Positions 27,196-36,725 of a DNA stretch of 64,000 nucleotides are shown here, piece by piece. The position numbers and the translations under genes are program-made. Every line of letters starts with the position of its first letter. Position 1 is the stretch's first letter. The DNA is from RUG11551 sp045586185 (GTDB lineage Bacteria > Planctomycetota > Planctomycetia > Pirellulales > Thermoguttaceae): positions 20,490-84,489 of the forward strand of contig JAZMZV010000246.1 in the NCBI GenBank assembly GCA_045586185.1, read 5' to 3'. The notes under the pieces were generated by a model. The model had not been told where the DNA came from and did no database searches. It was given only the letters and a program-made list of their open reading frames with translations.

Positions 27196-30100
27196 ATGAA
27201 ATTCACATCATTATCGCCGGAAAACCGTAAACAAGCTGAAAGAGTTCTTGGCTATCTTAACTTTTCGACAGGAAGTTTTGATCCGAAGTTTTTCCGTGAT
27301 TTGGACGATTTATTTTACGATTTGGACATTCTCAATCGGGCGCAGCAGGATCGTGAAGCCACGTTTATCAAGCAGGATTCTTCTTTATCCGGGGAGAGCA
27401 AACAGGCGGTCGCCGATTTGTCAGAGTCATCACAAACCGTTCCGACCTATCAGCTTCTTTACAATGTTCTCAAAGACGGTCTGAACTATCTTCAACAGGA
27501 AACGACAACGTTCAAAAACAACGCTCAGGCTCTCGGCGCTCTCTGCTTTACCTTCGACCACGTCTTACCGGCATACAAGGAATTTCATAAAGATTTACTG
27601 TACCATCAAACGGAAGACTCTCTGTTTACATCGTTTTTTATAGCGCGAACGCTGCAGTACGTTCTTCAGACGGAAGCGCCGTGGGACGACTTCAAACAGG
27701 CGGACATTATTCATCGTCTTAACGACTACGTCGGCTACCGTCCTACGGCGGTTTTACACAACCGCCAAAAGATGCAGCCGTACTCTCACGAATTCTTTCA
27801 GCCCATTCCTTTATATATAGAAGGCGTTGGCATCTGGAAAGGACCGTATTACGACGTCTGCAAAATAGCGTTGGAGATTCTGCACAAAACAGACGACTCC
27901 ATTTTAACCAGAGCGTACTTCGATCCAGACAAGATGCGTGAATTGGCTATCGACGTCCGCACGATGGATTTCGATCATCCTGTCAACCGCAGACTCAACT
28001 ATCCATTTGGTTCCTGGGACGCTTCCAGCGTAGACAACAAAGGCTTTTTCCGTCGATATATCATTCATCAAACAACGCTGGACGCCATCTGCAGCCGAAC
28101 GCTTGGTTCGAATCTGCCTTATGAAGAACTCGTTTATGAAGCAGGCGCCGTTCTGGCGGGAACCATGCTCATGGGCGCGTCCATTAACGGCTCCAGTCCG
28201 GATTCGCATGATAGTTCCGTTACTCTTTCCAAACTGCTGTTGATTGTCGCTCAGTATCGAGACGAATTCTACGAATCTCTGATGGAGAAATCCCCGGAGC
28301 CAATTCGCTCTCGACTCATTGACGACATCAAAACATACCGACAGCCCTTTGGAGCGGCGAGACAATATTTTAATCACATCTTGTCCAAACTGCGGGCAGA
28401 GCAGCTGCAAAACGTTCAGCTGGCGCGGCTGTACGCCTGGATGGGATATCCGGAAGCGGCTCAAGACAGAGCCGGTCTGGTTAAAAGCATTTCCGCCCGA
28501 ATGAGATGTCAGATTGATTGTCTCATTACCAACGCTCATTCTCTTCTCGACGACGACTGCGTAGACGAAGTTGTTCCGTTGATTAAACAAGTCGAAACGA
28601 TTCTGGACGACGGCATTCAGTGCGGAGCCTTTGCCGACCCATGGAATATTCTCGGTTTTGAAGGACAATTCCCGCTGTTTCATTCCGCAGAAGACACTAC
28701 GCCAGACCAGCGAATTGACGAACTGATCAATCTCATGGGAGCGATTTTCAATCTCTATTCCAGAGCGATGCGTCAAGCCGCCGTGTTTAATAAAACGTCG
28801 TTAAATGAAAAGTTCTCTGCTAACATGCATCGATTGGCGAACTGGTGGGATCAATTCGCCTCAAGCGAGCTCAGTTCCATCGAAAGCATTTCCGGAGAAG
28901 AAAGCTGGGAATCCGCCAACCAGGTTGCAGACGCGTTATCCGTTTGGAAAAAAGCCGGCGCCGCAGCAGGCGACATCAAATTCTGGCGTCCTCAAGTAGA
29001 AAACTTCGATTCGACAAAAGCGTACGCGCTGCTAATCGAAGAACTCATGGATCAAAACGATTACGTTGCCGCGATGGCTCTGCTGATGAACTGGCTTAGC
29101 GCGTCAGACGAAATCCTCCTGGACGACGGAGACTATACAATTCATCCGCTAATTCTTCGATGGATGGAAGAGCAATGGTTTAACTCCACAAAAATTGATC
29201 GCATTGAAGGACGGCGCGGCAAAGAGACAAAAGACGGCTGGTCGGCAGCGAAAAAGTTTATCGATTTCCTCGAAGCCAACGCCGGCGCATACTGGGAAAT
29301 TCCTCATCTGGAAGTTTCTCAAAACAAGTTCCCGTCTTTTGACGAATTTAAACAGGGGCTTAAAGACGACTCCGTCGACAGCGACAGCATCGACGATCTG
29401 TTTCTCAATTTTATGGGAATGCCCAAGCCCCCTGCCAAGGACGCCAATCCCGACGACTTCATTCCTCTTGATGAAAATGAGGAAGATGAAGACTTTGACG
29501 AAGACGACGAAGACGAGGACAATCTCTTTCGCAGCGCTTACGAAAACGTAATTTATCACGATACAACAGACGACGGAATCGACAGCGACATGATGGACGA
29601 CAAGTCCGCCGATCCGCTTGGCGATTTCGAACTGACGGATGAAATGGAAAGAATCAGCGATCGTCTGTTGTTTTGGGTTACGGTCGCTCGACTGTGGAAA
29701 ATGTCCGCCGTCTTTTCTCTTAACTATGCCGGCGAACATCCTGACAGAGACGAAACGCTGCAATCGTGGGCAAAAATCGGGCGAGAAAAACTCTATCAGC
29801 TACTTTATCTGGCAAACGAAGTGGAACGGTTCAAGATTTCTGCGCCGTCAGACTCTCGCCAGTCCATGATCGAATATGAACAGCGCCGTTCAATTAAAGA
29901 CGCTCTTTTGGAACGGCTCATGTCAACCATTGTCGAAATGGAAGACGTTTGCCGAATTCTTGCCGCAACGCAAACAGAACCAATTCCCGCAAAAGACAAC
30001 TCGTGGGAAACGCTCAATCAACGGATTCTTCAGGCAGTTCTCCATTCAGACGTCGATCTGATTCACAAACTATGGCAGCCGTTTTTGGAAGTTCTAAGCG

Positions 30101-31365
30101 AACAAACGCTGCTGTATCGTCCGATCTCTCGCGGAGGAAGCGTTCAAAAAATTGCGAAGTCAAAAGGCGTTCAGACAGTTATCCAACGTCTGCTCAATAC
30201 GCTCCCCAAACTGGGTCTGATGTTATTGTCCGTAGATCTGATCAAGATCAGTCAAAAGATTGAACAGATTCATCCAATAGGCATGGGCGCCATTACCCGT
30301 TTTGACAAAATATTTGAAGTCGCCTGTTTTGGGATGGTTCGCAACATTATCGAAAACAGTTCTCATCGACGTCCAAACTGGTCTGTTAAATCTCTGACTG
30401 AAACATTGGAAAAACTTGCAGAAGCCCTCTTATTAACCTGGCTGCCTCACGCTAACGGAATTCGCGTTTCCTCAATTGAACCGGTTCTCGGTCAAGATCA
30501 GTGGGCTCGCTGTCAAGCGTTTATCAAAAAATATGGGAAAGACCTGTTCTCGCCTATTCACATGGGCTATGGAGAACTTCAGGCGATTCTTCATCAGACC
30601 GTTCCTGTATGGCTGAAAAACCTTATGGAATCCGAAGAGCCTGAGATGGGTGAAAAACTGCTGGAAGATTTAGATAACGATAAAATCTCTTTTGAGGAAG
30701 CGTGTCACTGGCTTGAGCTTATCTACGACACCATTATGGAGTATTTCGGTCAATACATTGATTACAACTCAACCACAACGCAGTCCGATAAAGGAGAAAT
30801 GCTCTATACGTTACTGGATTTTCTGCGTATTCAAGCTGGTTACGACCGCATCGTCTGGAAGCTCATGCCTGTTTCAACCATTCATTCCGTCCTGGTTCAC
30901 GAAGGAAAAATGGAAGCGGCAGATTTCTGGCTTCAAGCGATTGCGCATCGTCTTAACGAAGAAGCGGATTCTCAATGGGAACGTTACGTTCAACTTCAAA
31001 AACAATACGGCATGCTCATGTCTGCCATCGGCGACAGAATTGAAGAACGCTTTGTCAGACCGCTGGAAGTTGAACAGCTGTGTTCACTGATTGAACCCGC
31101 CATCAACGAAAAGCGGGAAAAGAAGCCTCTTGTTTCGTTTAAAGCGTTTAGCGACGGCGTTGATCAATTTGCTCAAACGCCAAAAGGCAACGGATTCGAA
31201 CTGCCTGCCTGGCTGGAATCCATCGAAAAAGAAGCTCAGAGAATTCGAAACCGTTCGGAAGAAGAAGACGAAATGCTCGATTTGTCTGCATATATCAAAC
31301 CTGTTATGCAAACAAAAGAAAGGCTTCTCAAGATAATATCAGAAATGAAAAAGCAGGTTCCCTGA
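27196..31365 (+). CDS. Large cytoplasmic protein of unknown function, mostly helical
   Basis: 1389 residues from ATG 27196; a longer in-frame start at 27145 would be encoded by repeat DNA and is rejected. No signal peptide or transmembrane segment. Predominantly helical sequence throughout, with a very acidic low-complexity patch at about residues 770-795 (DENEEDEDFDEDDEDED) and repeated aromatic/Leu helices that could form a TPR-like superhelix. No Walker, GHKL, protease or nuclease motif seen. It follows TopVI-A by 118 nt on the same strand, separated by a repeat element, and ends in a strong terminator, so the two may form an operon. Not recognised. Confidence 0.75.
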   Translation: MKFTSLSPENRKQAERVLGYLNFSTGSFDPKFFRDLDDLFYDLDILNRAQQDREATFIKQDSSLSGESKQAVADLSESSQTVPTYQLLYNVLKDGLNYLQQETTTFKNNAQALGALCFTFDHVLPAYKEFHKDLLYHQTEDSLFTSFFIARTLQYVLQTEAPWDDFKQADIIHRLNDYVGYRPTAVLHNRQKMQPYSHEFFQPIPLYIEGVGIWKGPYYDVCKIALEILHKTDDSILTRAYFDPDKMRELAIDVRTMDFDHPVNRRLNYPFGSWDASSVDNKGFFRRYIIHQTTLDAICSRTLGSNLPYEELVYEAGAVLAGTMLMGASINGSSPDSHDSSVTLSKLLLIVAQYRDEFYESLMEKSPEPIRSRLIDDIKTYRQPFGAARQYFNHILSKLRAEQLQNVQLARLYAWMGYPEAAQDRAGLVKSISARMRCQIDCLITNAHSLLDDDCVDEVVPLIKQVETILDDGIQCGAFADPWNILGFEGQFPLFHSAEDTTPDQRIDELINLMGAIFNLYSRAMRQAAVFNKTSLNEKFSANMHRLANWWDQFASSELSSIESISGEESWESANQVADALSVWKKAGAAAGDIKFWRPQVENFDSTKAYALLIEELMDQNDYVAAMALLMNWLSASDEILLDDGDYTIHPLILRWMEEQWFNSTKIDRIEGRRGKETKDGWSAAKKFIDFLEANAGAYWEIPHLEVSQNKFPSFDEFKQGLKDDSVDSDSIDDLFLNFMGMPKPPAKDANPDDFIPLDENEEDEDFDEDDEDEDNLFRSAYENVIYHDTTDDGIDSDMMDDKSADPLGDFELTDEMERISDRLLFWVTVARLWKMSAVFSLNYAGEHPDRDETLQSWAKIGREKLYQLLYLANEVERFKISAPSDSRQSMIEYEQRRSIKDALLERLMSTIVEMEDVCRILAATQTEPIPAKDNSWETLNQRILQAVLHSDVDLIHKLWQPFLEVLSEQTLLYRPISRGGSVQKIAKSKGVQTVIQRLLNTLPKLGLMLLSVDLIKISQKIEQIHPIGMGAITRFDKIFEVACFGMVRNIIENSSHRRPNWSVKSLTETLEKLAEALLLTWLPHANGIRVSSIEPVLGQDQWARCQAFIKKYGKDLFSPIHMGYGELQAILHQTVPVWLKNLMESEEPEMGEKLLEDLDNDKISFEEACHWLELIYDTIMEYFGQYIDYNSTTTQSDKGEMLYTLLDFLRIQAGYDRIVWKLMPVSTIHSVLVHEGKMEAADFWLQAIAHRLNEEADSQWERYVQLQKQYGMLMSAIGDRIEERFVRPLEVEQLCSLIEPAINEKREKKPLVSFKAFSDGVDQFAQTPKGNGFELPAWLESIEKEAQRIRNRSEEEDEMLDLSAYIKPVMQTKERLLKIISEMKKQVP

Positions 31366-31475
31366 GTTAACCAATAAATAACGACTCAACGCATCATTCG
31401 TTAAAATGCGCTAATTATCAGGGTCTGGGCTAAATCATCTCATACAAGAATGACTCTAACTCTCGAAAGAAAAAG

Positions 31476-31511
31476 CAAGGCGTTAATCGTCATTAGCGTC
31501 TTGTTTTTTTT
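31476..31511 (+). terminator. Intrinsic terminator after the 1389-residue gene
   Basis: 12-bp stem with two G-T wobbles (31476-31487 with 31492-31503), CGTC loop, then eight T (31504-31511). Confidence 0.85.
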
Positions 31512-31939
31512 CTCAATGAACATTTAACGCTTGCGGTTATTAATTCGTTCAAGTTCATGATTGACAAATGAACCAAAAGAATTCTTTTTAGCGCTTCGCA
31601 GTCTAAAAACATTTGACGATCATTAATTCATCAACATAAAAATGCGTTTGATTCAATTGCGTTATACTGTTTCATTCATAACTACAAATCCTCAAATAAT
31701 GCGTATTTTCAGGGCTTTTCAGCAATTATCATCACTGTTCAATCAAACAACAAAAACATCTCAACAGATTTTAAAATTGTTATTAAAAAAGTTCAGATAA
31801 AAAATTAATCATCATGTTTGTTTAACAAATACATTGATGTCATTTCTCAAAATTATGGTCTGTCGATAGCATTATTAAAACTTTTTCAAAACTTTTTCAA
31901 GTATTTTTTATTTTTTTTATGATTTTTTATGAAAGACGT

Positions 31940-31967
31940 CTTGCATAATTCTGATTTATGGTATATT
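31940..31967 (+). promoter_or_regulatory. Candidate promoter of the histone-like gene
   Basis: CTTGCA (31940-31945), 16-bp spacer, TATATT (31962-31967), implying a leader of about 200 nt. Confidence 0.35.
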
Positions 31968-31987
31968 GTTTTATTAATAACACACGC

Positions 31988-31999
31988 GTTCAATTGAAC
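31988..31999. promoter_or_regulatory. 12-bp palindrome, possible operator
   Basis: GTTCAATTGAAC, a perfect inverted repeat about 20 nt past the candidate -10 of the histone-like gene. Position and symmetry suit a repressor site; no regulator can be named. Confidence 0.35.
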
Positions 32000-32177
32000 A
32001 AACTTTTTTCAAATTCAAAACAAGATTCGTTCAAATTGATCAACGTTTTTTAGGTTCAAGGGAATACGCCTCACCAGTTAAATTCCGACAGACGCGGATC
32101 GTCTTCGGTCATCGAATTGAGTCGATGTCACGTTCGTTTACAAGAGGCTTCCCCAAACTATGGATGGAGGATTTACT

Positions 32178-32396
32178 GTGGCTACTGAAACCAAGAAGAC
32201 TGCTGCAAAGAAGACCGTTGCCAAGAAGGCTGCCCCGGCTGCTAAGAAAACTGCTGCCAAGAAGACCGTTGCCAAGAAGGCTACGACCAAAGCCGCTCCG
32301 GCTGCAAAGAAGACCGTTGCCAAGAAAGCTGCTCCGGCTGCCAAGAAGGCTTGCGGTTGCAAGAAAGGCGCTTGCAAGAAAGCTGAAACCAAATAA
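32178..32396 (+). CDS. Histone H1-like Lys/Ala-rich DNA-binding protein
   Basis: 72 residues from GTG 32178, chosen because GGAGG lies 7 nt upstream; an ATG at 32160 would add six residues (MDGGFT) but has no ribosome binding site. The sequence is built from repeats of KKTAAKKTVAKKAAPAA, like the eukaryotic H1 tail and the chlamydial Hc1/Hc2 proteins. It is expected to bind DNA without sequence preference and compact the nucleoid. The C-terminus is unusual: ACGCKKGACKKAE adds three cysteines to an otherwise Cys-free protein. The gene stands alone behind a long AT-rich leader and ends in a strong terminator, which suggests high, separately controlled expression. Confidence 0.85.
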   Translation: MATETKKTAAKKTVAKKAAPAAKKTAAKKTVAKKATTKAAPAAKKTVAKKAAPAAKKACGCKKGACKKAETK

Positions 32397-32475
32397 GCTT
32401 TGTGTCTTAATCTGGCAGCGTTACAGACAATCCTCGTTAATGCTGTCAGATTTCAGAGAAAATCGCATTTTCAAA

Positions 32476-32513
32476 ACAGGATTGCAATTAACCAATTGCA
32501 ATCCTGTTTTTTT
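32476..32513 (+). terminator. Strong intrinsic terminator of the histone-like gene
   Basis: Perfect 14-bp stem (32476-32489 with 32494-32507), AACC loop, then a run of seven T. Confidence 0.9.
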
Positions 32514-32664
32514 GTAAACCTCTATATGATTAGCTGTGGAATACTTTTATAATCAAAGGTTACAGTTTCTTCTGTCCGTCCACCTTCCATTTTCTTTGGA
32601 ATTGAATATAATACATCTATTATTATCATCTAACAAATAATTTGATTATTCAAACGATACAAAT

Positions 32665-34665
32665 ATGGGTTTAAATCCTCAACAGCAAGAAGCTGTCGAC
32701 ACGTTATCCGGGCCGCTGCTGGTTTTAGCGGGAGCGGGATCAGGCAAGACGCGAGTTGTAACAATGCGAATCGCCAATCTGATAAAGCACGGCGTCGCGC
32801 CGCAGAGAATCCTGGCGGTTACGTTTACCAACAAGGCGGCAAAGGAAATGAAAGACCGCATTATGCAAACGCTCGGTTTAACCGGTTCGCATCAGCGCGG
32901 CGTCGCCGTTCCGGAGATTTCAACGTTCCATTCCCTTTGCGTTCGAATCCTGAAACGCAACATTCATCATTTGGGATATCCAAACGAGTTCGCCATTCGC
33001 GACCGCGGAGATCAGGAAAGCCTCGCCCGTCAGGTTCTCAAGGAGATACATTGTTCAGAAGCCGCTCTTAAACCGTCGGATTTGGTTAACCAGATTGGCG
33101 CGTGGAAAACGCAGGGCATTCGACCCCGCGACGCCGGACGCTATGCGGAAAACGACAAACAGCATCTTGCCGCCGTTGCGTATCGACATTATCAGGATGG
33201 GCTCAAAGCGGCAGGCGCCGTTGACTTCGACGACCTGCTGTTGCTCACCGACGATTTGTTTACTCAGTTCCCGGAAGTCGCGCAGGCGGAATCGGAACGC
33301 TTTGATCACATTCTCGTTGACGAGTATCAGGACACAAACCAGTCGCAGTACAAGATTGTCAAAACGCTGGCGCAACGACACCGCAATCTGTGCGTCGTTG
33401 GCGACGACGACCAGTCCATTTACGCCTGGCGAGGCGCCGAGGTTACGCATATTCTTCGATTCCAAAACGACTGGCCAGAAGCGAAAGTCATTCAGCTGGT
33501 AACCAACTACCGGTCAACCAACGAGATTATCGAATGGTCAAACCGACTCATTGCATTCAACCGCGTTCGACATCCCAAAGTTCTGGAAGCGACGCGGTCT
33601 GGGGAACGTCCGCGCATTCTCCAAATGGACGACGGGGAAACGGAAGCCCTTCGCGTTGTGCGAGAAATCAAACTGCAAATCGACAACGGCAGACGTCCGT
33701 CGGACTTCGCGATTCTCTTTCGCACCAACGAACAGCCTCGCGCGTTTGAAACCGAGTTCCGGCGTCAGCGCGTGCCCTACGTTTTAGTAGGCGGGCAATC
33801 GTTCTTCGACCGGAAAGAAGTGCGAGACATTCTGGCGTACCTGCGAACTGTCGTTACAAATAAAGACGAAATCTCTTTGCTGAGAATTATCAACACGCCT
33901 GCCCGCGGCATCGGTCAGACGACGGTAACGCAAATCATGGAACACGCCGTTACCAATCACATTCCCATCGGTGAGTTTCTGCCCCGCTGTTCGGAAGCGC
34001 TCAACTTCAAGCCGCAAACCGCCAAAGCCGTCGCGGGATTTCACGAACTCATTGCCGACCTGCGCCGCAAATCGCGCCAAATGCCGCTGGTCGAGTTTAT
34101 TCAGTATTTGCTGGACAAGATTCAGTATCGGTCGGAAATCGCGCGTCTGTACGAAAAGCCGGCGGATCAGGACGAACGCTGGAACATGGTTCAGGACCTG
34201 GTCAACGCGGCGGGCGAGTTCGTCAAACGTCAGCAGGAATCCGGAGAAAAGCCGACGCTCTACAACTTCGTCCAGGAGCTGACGCTTTCAGACTGGTCGT
34301 CCTCGCCAGATGATAAAGAGGAAAAACTGGCGGGCAACAACGTTACGCTCATGACGCTTCACGCCGCCAAAGGATTGGAGTTCCCGGAAGTGTACATGGT
34401 CGGGATGGAAGAAGGGCTTTTGCCGCACAAAAAGTCGATTGAATCGTACGAAGAAAAAGACATCGACGAAGAGCGCCGCTTGTGTTACGTCGGATTTACC
34501 AGAGCGAAACAAAAGCTGACGCTCACGTTCGCTTTGACGAGAATGAAATGGGGCAAACAGCGCGAAACGATTCCCAGTCGGTTCCTGTACGAAGCGACGG
34601 GACAGTCCGAGAACCCCAACTATTACGCAGCGATCAGCGGCCGCCCGCCAAAGAAAAGCCGTTGA
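32665..34665 (+). CDS. pcrA: UvrD/PcrA-type 3'-5' DNA helicase
   Basis: 666 residues, superfamily 1A. Walker A LAGAGSGKT, motif Ia TFTNKAAKEM, Walker B VDEYQDTNQSQY, motif III GDDDQSIYAWRGA, motif IV VTNYRST, motif V TLHAAKGLEFPEVYMVG with GLLPH, motif VI EERRLCYVGFTRAKQKL. Unwinds DNA in nucleotide excision and mismatch repair and clears stalled forks. Slightly shorter than E. coli UvrD, without the long C-terminal tail. UvrD, PcrA and Rep cannot be told apart with certainty. A TATAAT lies at 32607-32612. Confidence 0.92.
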   Translation: MGLNPQQQEAVDTLSGPLLVLAGAGSGKTRVVTMRIANLIKHGVAPQRILAVTFTNKAAKEMKDRIMQTLGLTGSHQRGVAVPEISTFHSLCVRILKRNIHHLGYPNEFAIRDRGDQESLARQVLKEIHCSEAALKPSDLVNQIGAWKTQGIRPRDAGRYAENDKQHLAAVAYRHYQDGLKAAGAVDFDDLLLLTDDLFTQFPEVAQAESERFDHILVDEYQDTNQSQYKIVKTLAQRHRNLCVVGDDDQSIYAWRGAEVTHILRFQNDWPEAKVIQLVTNYRSTNEIIEWSNRLIAFNRVRHPKVLEATRSGERPRILQMDDGETEALRVVREIKLQIDNGRRPSDFAILFRTNEQPRAFETEFRRQRVPYVLVGGQSFFDRKEVRDILAYLRTVVTNKDEISLLRIINTPARGIGQTTVTQIMEHAVTNHIPIGEFLPRCSEALNFKPQTAKAVAGFHELIADLRRKSRQMPLVEFIQYLLDKIQYRSEIARLYEKPADQDERWNMVQDLVNAAGEFVKRQQESGEKPTLYNFVQELTLSDWSSSPDDKEEKLAGNNVTLMTLHAAKGLEFPEVYMVGMEEGLLPHKKSIESYEEKDIDEERRLCYVGFTRAKQKLTLTFALTRMKWGKQRETIPSRFLYEATGQSENPNYYAAISGRPPKKSR

Positions 34666-34679
34666 TAAAACCTGCTTCG

Positions 34680-35375
34680 CTATTCAAAGTATTTTTCCCA
34701 GAGGCTTTCCGTCCAGAGGCAAATGGCGGACTGTTTGCCGTCGTCTGCAATAACCGGGTCAACGGCGACAGCGTCATAAAGCGATTTCCAGATGCGGAAA
34801 ATTTCTGTCATTTGAGCGTGGTTTTCGACCTTCTCAACTGTCAAACCGAGGATGTTAGACTTTTTCAAGAACTCGTCGGCAATCGCGCTTGAAGAAAACA
34901 GAACGACGGCGGAAATCGGTTTGCCGTCTGGCATTTGCGTGTTGATAACAACGTATTTCTTTTCAACTCCCTTTTCTGACATGACGTAAGCAGGATACTG
35001 CCACGGGGCGGCGCGGTCTTCGCCTTCCTGTTTGGATACGGGCGGAAGCTGCTCCAGAATGTTGTCGATGGAATCAATCCACTCCGTTTTGACAGCGCCG
35101 TCTTCCGTAACTTGCGGATTCCACGCCAGATGAGTATACGGTTTGTTAAACAGCGTCAGGAAAAAGACGAGGTCTTTGTACGTGAACACCGTTCGCACTT
35201 CCGCGCCGAGAATGGCGGCTTTTTCGACGAACTTCTCCGCCGCGCGTTCTTCCTGAAACAGAGCAATAGCGAATTCCGGATTCTCTTCCGTATGCGCGTC
35301 CGTCGACAGGCAGACGAATCCGTTTTCAATCAAAACAACGTGAAGCGGCAATCGAAGTTGAAAGATTTTTTCCAT
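34680..35375 (-). CDS. Uncharacterised protein with an internal duplication
   Basis: 231 residues, soluble, no signal peptide. The N-half (about 40-100: ALFQEERAAEKFVEKAAILG and DLVFFLTLFNKPY) aligns with the C-half (about 155-220: VLFSSSAIADEFLKKSNILG and MTEIFRIWKSLYD), each followed by a PxVxxDG turn. This suggests a fused two-domain alpha/beta module, in the manner of SseB-like proteins, though I do not recognise the family. Convergent with pcrA, 14 nt between stops. A repeat element begins right upstream of the start. Confidence 0.7.
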   Translation of the reverse strand: MEKIFQLRLPLHVVLIENGFVCLSTDAHTEENPEFAIALFQEERAAEKFVEKAAILGAEVRTVFTYKDLVFFLTLFNKPYTHLAWNPQVTEDGAVKTEWIDSIDNILEQLPPVSKQEGEDRAAPWQYPAYVMSEKGVEKKYVVINTQMPDGKPISAVVLFSSSAIADEFLKKSNILGLTVEKVENHAQMTEIFRIWKSLYDAVAVDPVIADDGKQSAICLWTESLWEKYFE

Positions 35376-35379
35376 AGCG

Positions 35380-35475
35380 TGAGCAGGGAATAGGGAATAG
35401 GGAATGGGGAATAGGGAATGGGGAATAGGGAGTAGGCGAGGCGCTAACGCTCTCTCGCAACTCGTCGCTACTCAA
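35380..35475. repeat. 7-nt repeat element, long TAGGGAA array
   Basis: Seven to eight TAGGGAA/TGGGGAA/TAGGGAG units, then GGCGAGGCGCTAACGC and ACTCGC-type units. Begins a few bases upstream of the 35375 start codon (minus strand). Confidence 0.85.
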
Positions 35476-35588
35476 TATCTAACTACTAATTATACCGAGT
35501 ACATCTCAATCGTCAAGACGGCGCTGTTTTTTTCCTGCGCCCTCTTTTATTCTAATTGAAATTCTATTATAATAAGGAATATATTATT

Positions 35589-35640
35589 GAGGCGTTTGCG
35601 TTTTCTCGCAACTCGCAACTCGTAACTCGCAACTCAATTT
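35589..35640. repeat. ACTCGCA array before the GH43-like gene
   Basis: Motif GAGGCGTTTGCGT followed by four ACTCGCA/ACTCGTA units. The same TTATTGAGGC lead-in and TTGCGT motif occur at 37503-37522. A TATAAT lies at 35568-35573. Confidence 0.8.
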
Positions 35641-35652
35641 CAAATTGCCATC

Positions 35653-36684
35653 ATGAAACACACTGTTTTAATCATTTTATCGACGCTGGCGCTTTTGCTG
35701 TCAACGTCCAGCTTTGCAGACGAGTATAAACCCGGCGATGCGATTACGCCTGCCGACTATCCCAGCTTGAAAAATCCGGAGATGAAATTCGGACTGATCA
35801 ATAAGCACGGAAAGCCTTTTGCCAAAGACCCGACTGTCGTCCGATTCAAGGGAAAGTACTGGATGTATTTTTCGCTTTTCTCACTTGACCCTCAAAAAAC
35901 CGGTTACGATCTCTATATTGGCATAGCAAACAGCGACGACCTGACCAACTGGACTTATGTCGGGGCTGTTACACCGTTGTGCGAAGGCGACAAAAAGGGA
36001 TTGGGCGCGCCCTGTGCGAAAGTCTGGGACGGAAAAGTTCATTTGTTTTACCAGTCCTACGGCAACGGACCCAAAGACGCTATTTATTACGCAGCGTCAG
36101 AAGACGGTCTGAATTTCAAGAGCGTTTATCCAACGGCGATTTTCTCGCCCAAAGGCGACTGGACAAACGGTCGGGCGATTGACGCTGACTTTATCGAGTT
36201 CAAGGGAAAATGTTTCCTCTACGCGGCGACTCGAGATCCGGAAGGAAAGATTCAAAAACAGGTTGTTGCCGTAGCGGAGAATCGGGACAACCTCGCCCCG
36301 GATCAGTGGAAGCAATGCGATCATTCCATTCTCGAACCGACTCTGCCGTGGGAAACGCGCTGTATAGAAGCGGCGTCCGTTTGCGAACGCGACGGCAAGC
36401 TGTTCATGTTCTACGCGGGCGGATACAATAACGACCCGCAGCACATCGGGCTGGCTCAGTCTGAAGACGGAATCCACTGGACGCGCGTCTGGAACGTTCC
36501 GTTTATTACCAACGGACCCAAAGGACAATGGAACTTCAGCGAATCCGGACATCCCGGAATCTTTATTGACCCGGAAACCGGCAAAACCTGGCTGTTCTTC
36601 CAAGGCAACGATGAACACGGGAAATCCTGGTTTCTGTCTCGCGTTGAACTGGAATGGGTTGACGGCTTGCCGAAAGTTAAATAA
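35653..36684 (+). CDS. Secreted five-bladed beta-propeller glycoside hydrolase-like protein (GH43/GH32 superfamily)
   Basis: 343 residues. Signal peptide about 1-22 (ending STSSFADE). Blades read as FAKDPTVVRFKGKYWMYFS, GIANSDDLTNWTYVG, AKVWDGKVHLFYQSY, ASEDGLNFK and AIDADFIEFKGKCFLYAA, the usual pattern of GH43, GH32 or GH130-like propellers. The early Asp in KDPTVV fits the catalytic base and GRAIDADFIE the modulating Asp. Likely removes a plant or algal sugar such as arabinose or xylose in the periplasm; substrate not determinable. First of a run of carbohydrate-active genes to 44.3 kb. Confidence 0.75.
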   Translation: MKHTVLIILSTLALLLSTSSFADEYKPGDAITPADYPSLKNPEMKFGLINKHGKPFAKDPTVVRFKGKYWMYFSLFSLDPQKTGYDLYIGIANSDDLTNWTYVGAVTPLCEGDKKGLGAPCAKVWDGKVHLFYQSYGNGPKDAIYYAASEDGLNFKSVYPTAIFSPKGDWTNGRAIDADFIEFKGKCFLYAATRDPEGKIQKQVVAVAENRDNLAPDQWKQCDHSILEPTLPWETRCIEAASVCERDGKLFMFYAGGYNNDPQHIGLAQSEDGIHWTRVWNVPFITNGPKGQWNFSESGHPGIFIDPETGKTWLFFQGNDEHGKSWFLSRVELEWVDGLPKVK

Positions 36685-36697
36685 GGGTTTCTACATT

Positions 36698-36725
36698 GAA
36701 TAGGGGCGCCGCCGCGTCCCTATTC
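36698..36725. repeat. Mini hairpin with repeat-type arms between convergent genes
   Basis: GAATAGGG (36698-36705), 12-nt GC-rich loop, CCCTATTC (36718-36725): one unit of the TAGGGAA family on each side. The TAG stop of the 36720 gene lies in the right arm. May act as a bidirectional terminator, although no T run follows. Confidence 0.65.

Larger units (their letters stand above)
31512..32159. other. AT-rich non-coding region upstream of the histone-like gene
   Basis: About 650 nt without a plausible gene, very rich in A and T with long T tracts (31880-31930). Contains the candidate promoter 31940-31967, a perfect palindrome GTTCAATTGAAC (31988-31999) and several GTTCAA/TTCAAA half sites (31548-31574, 32029-32036, 32053-32058). 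Probably a regulatory or DNA-architecture region. Confidence 0.5.

Noticed and set aside
32160..32177. ATG start for the histone-like gene
   Set aside because: GGAGG is placed ideally for the GTG at 32178, while the ATG has no ribosome binding site.
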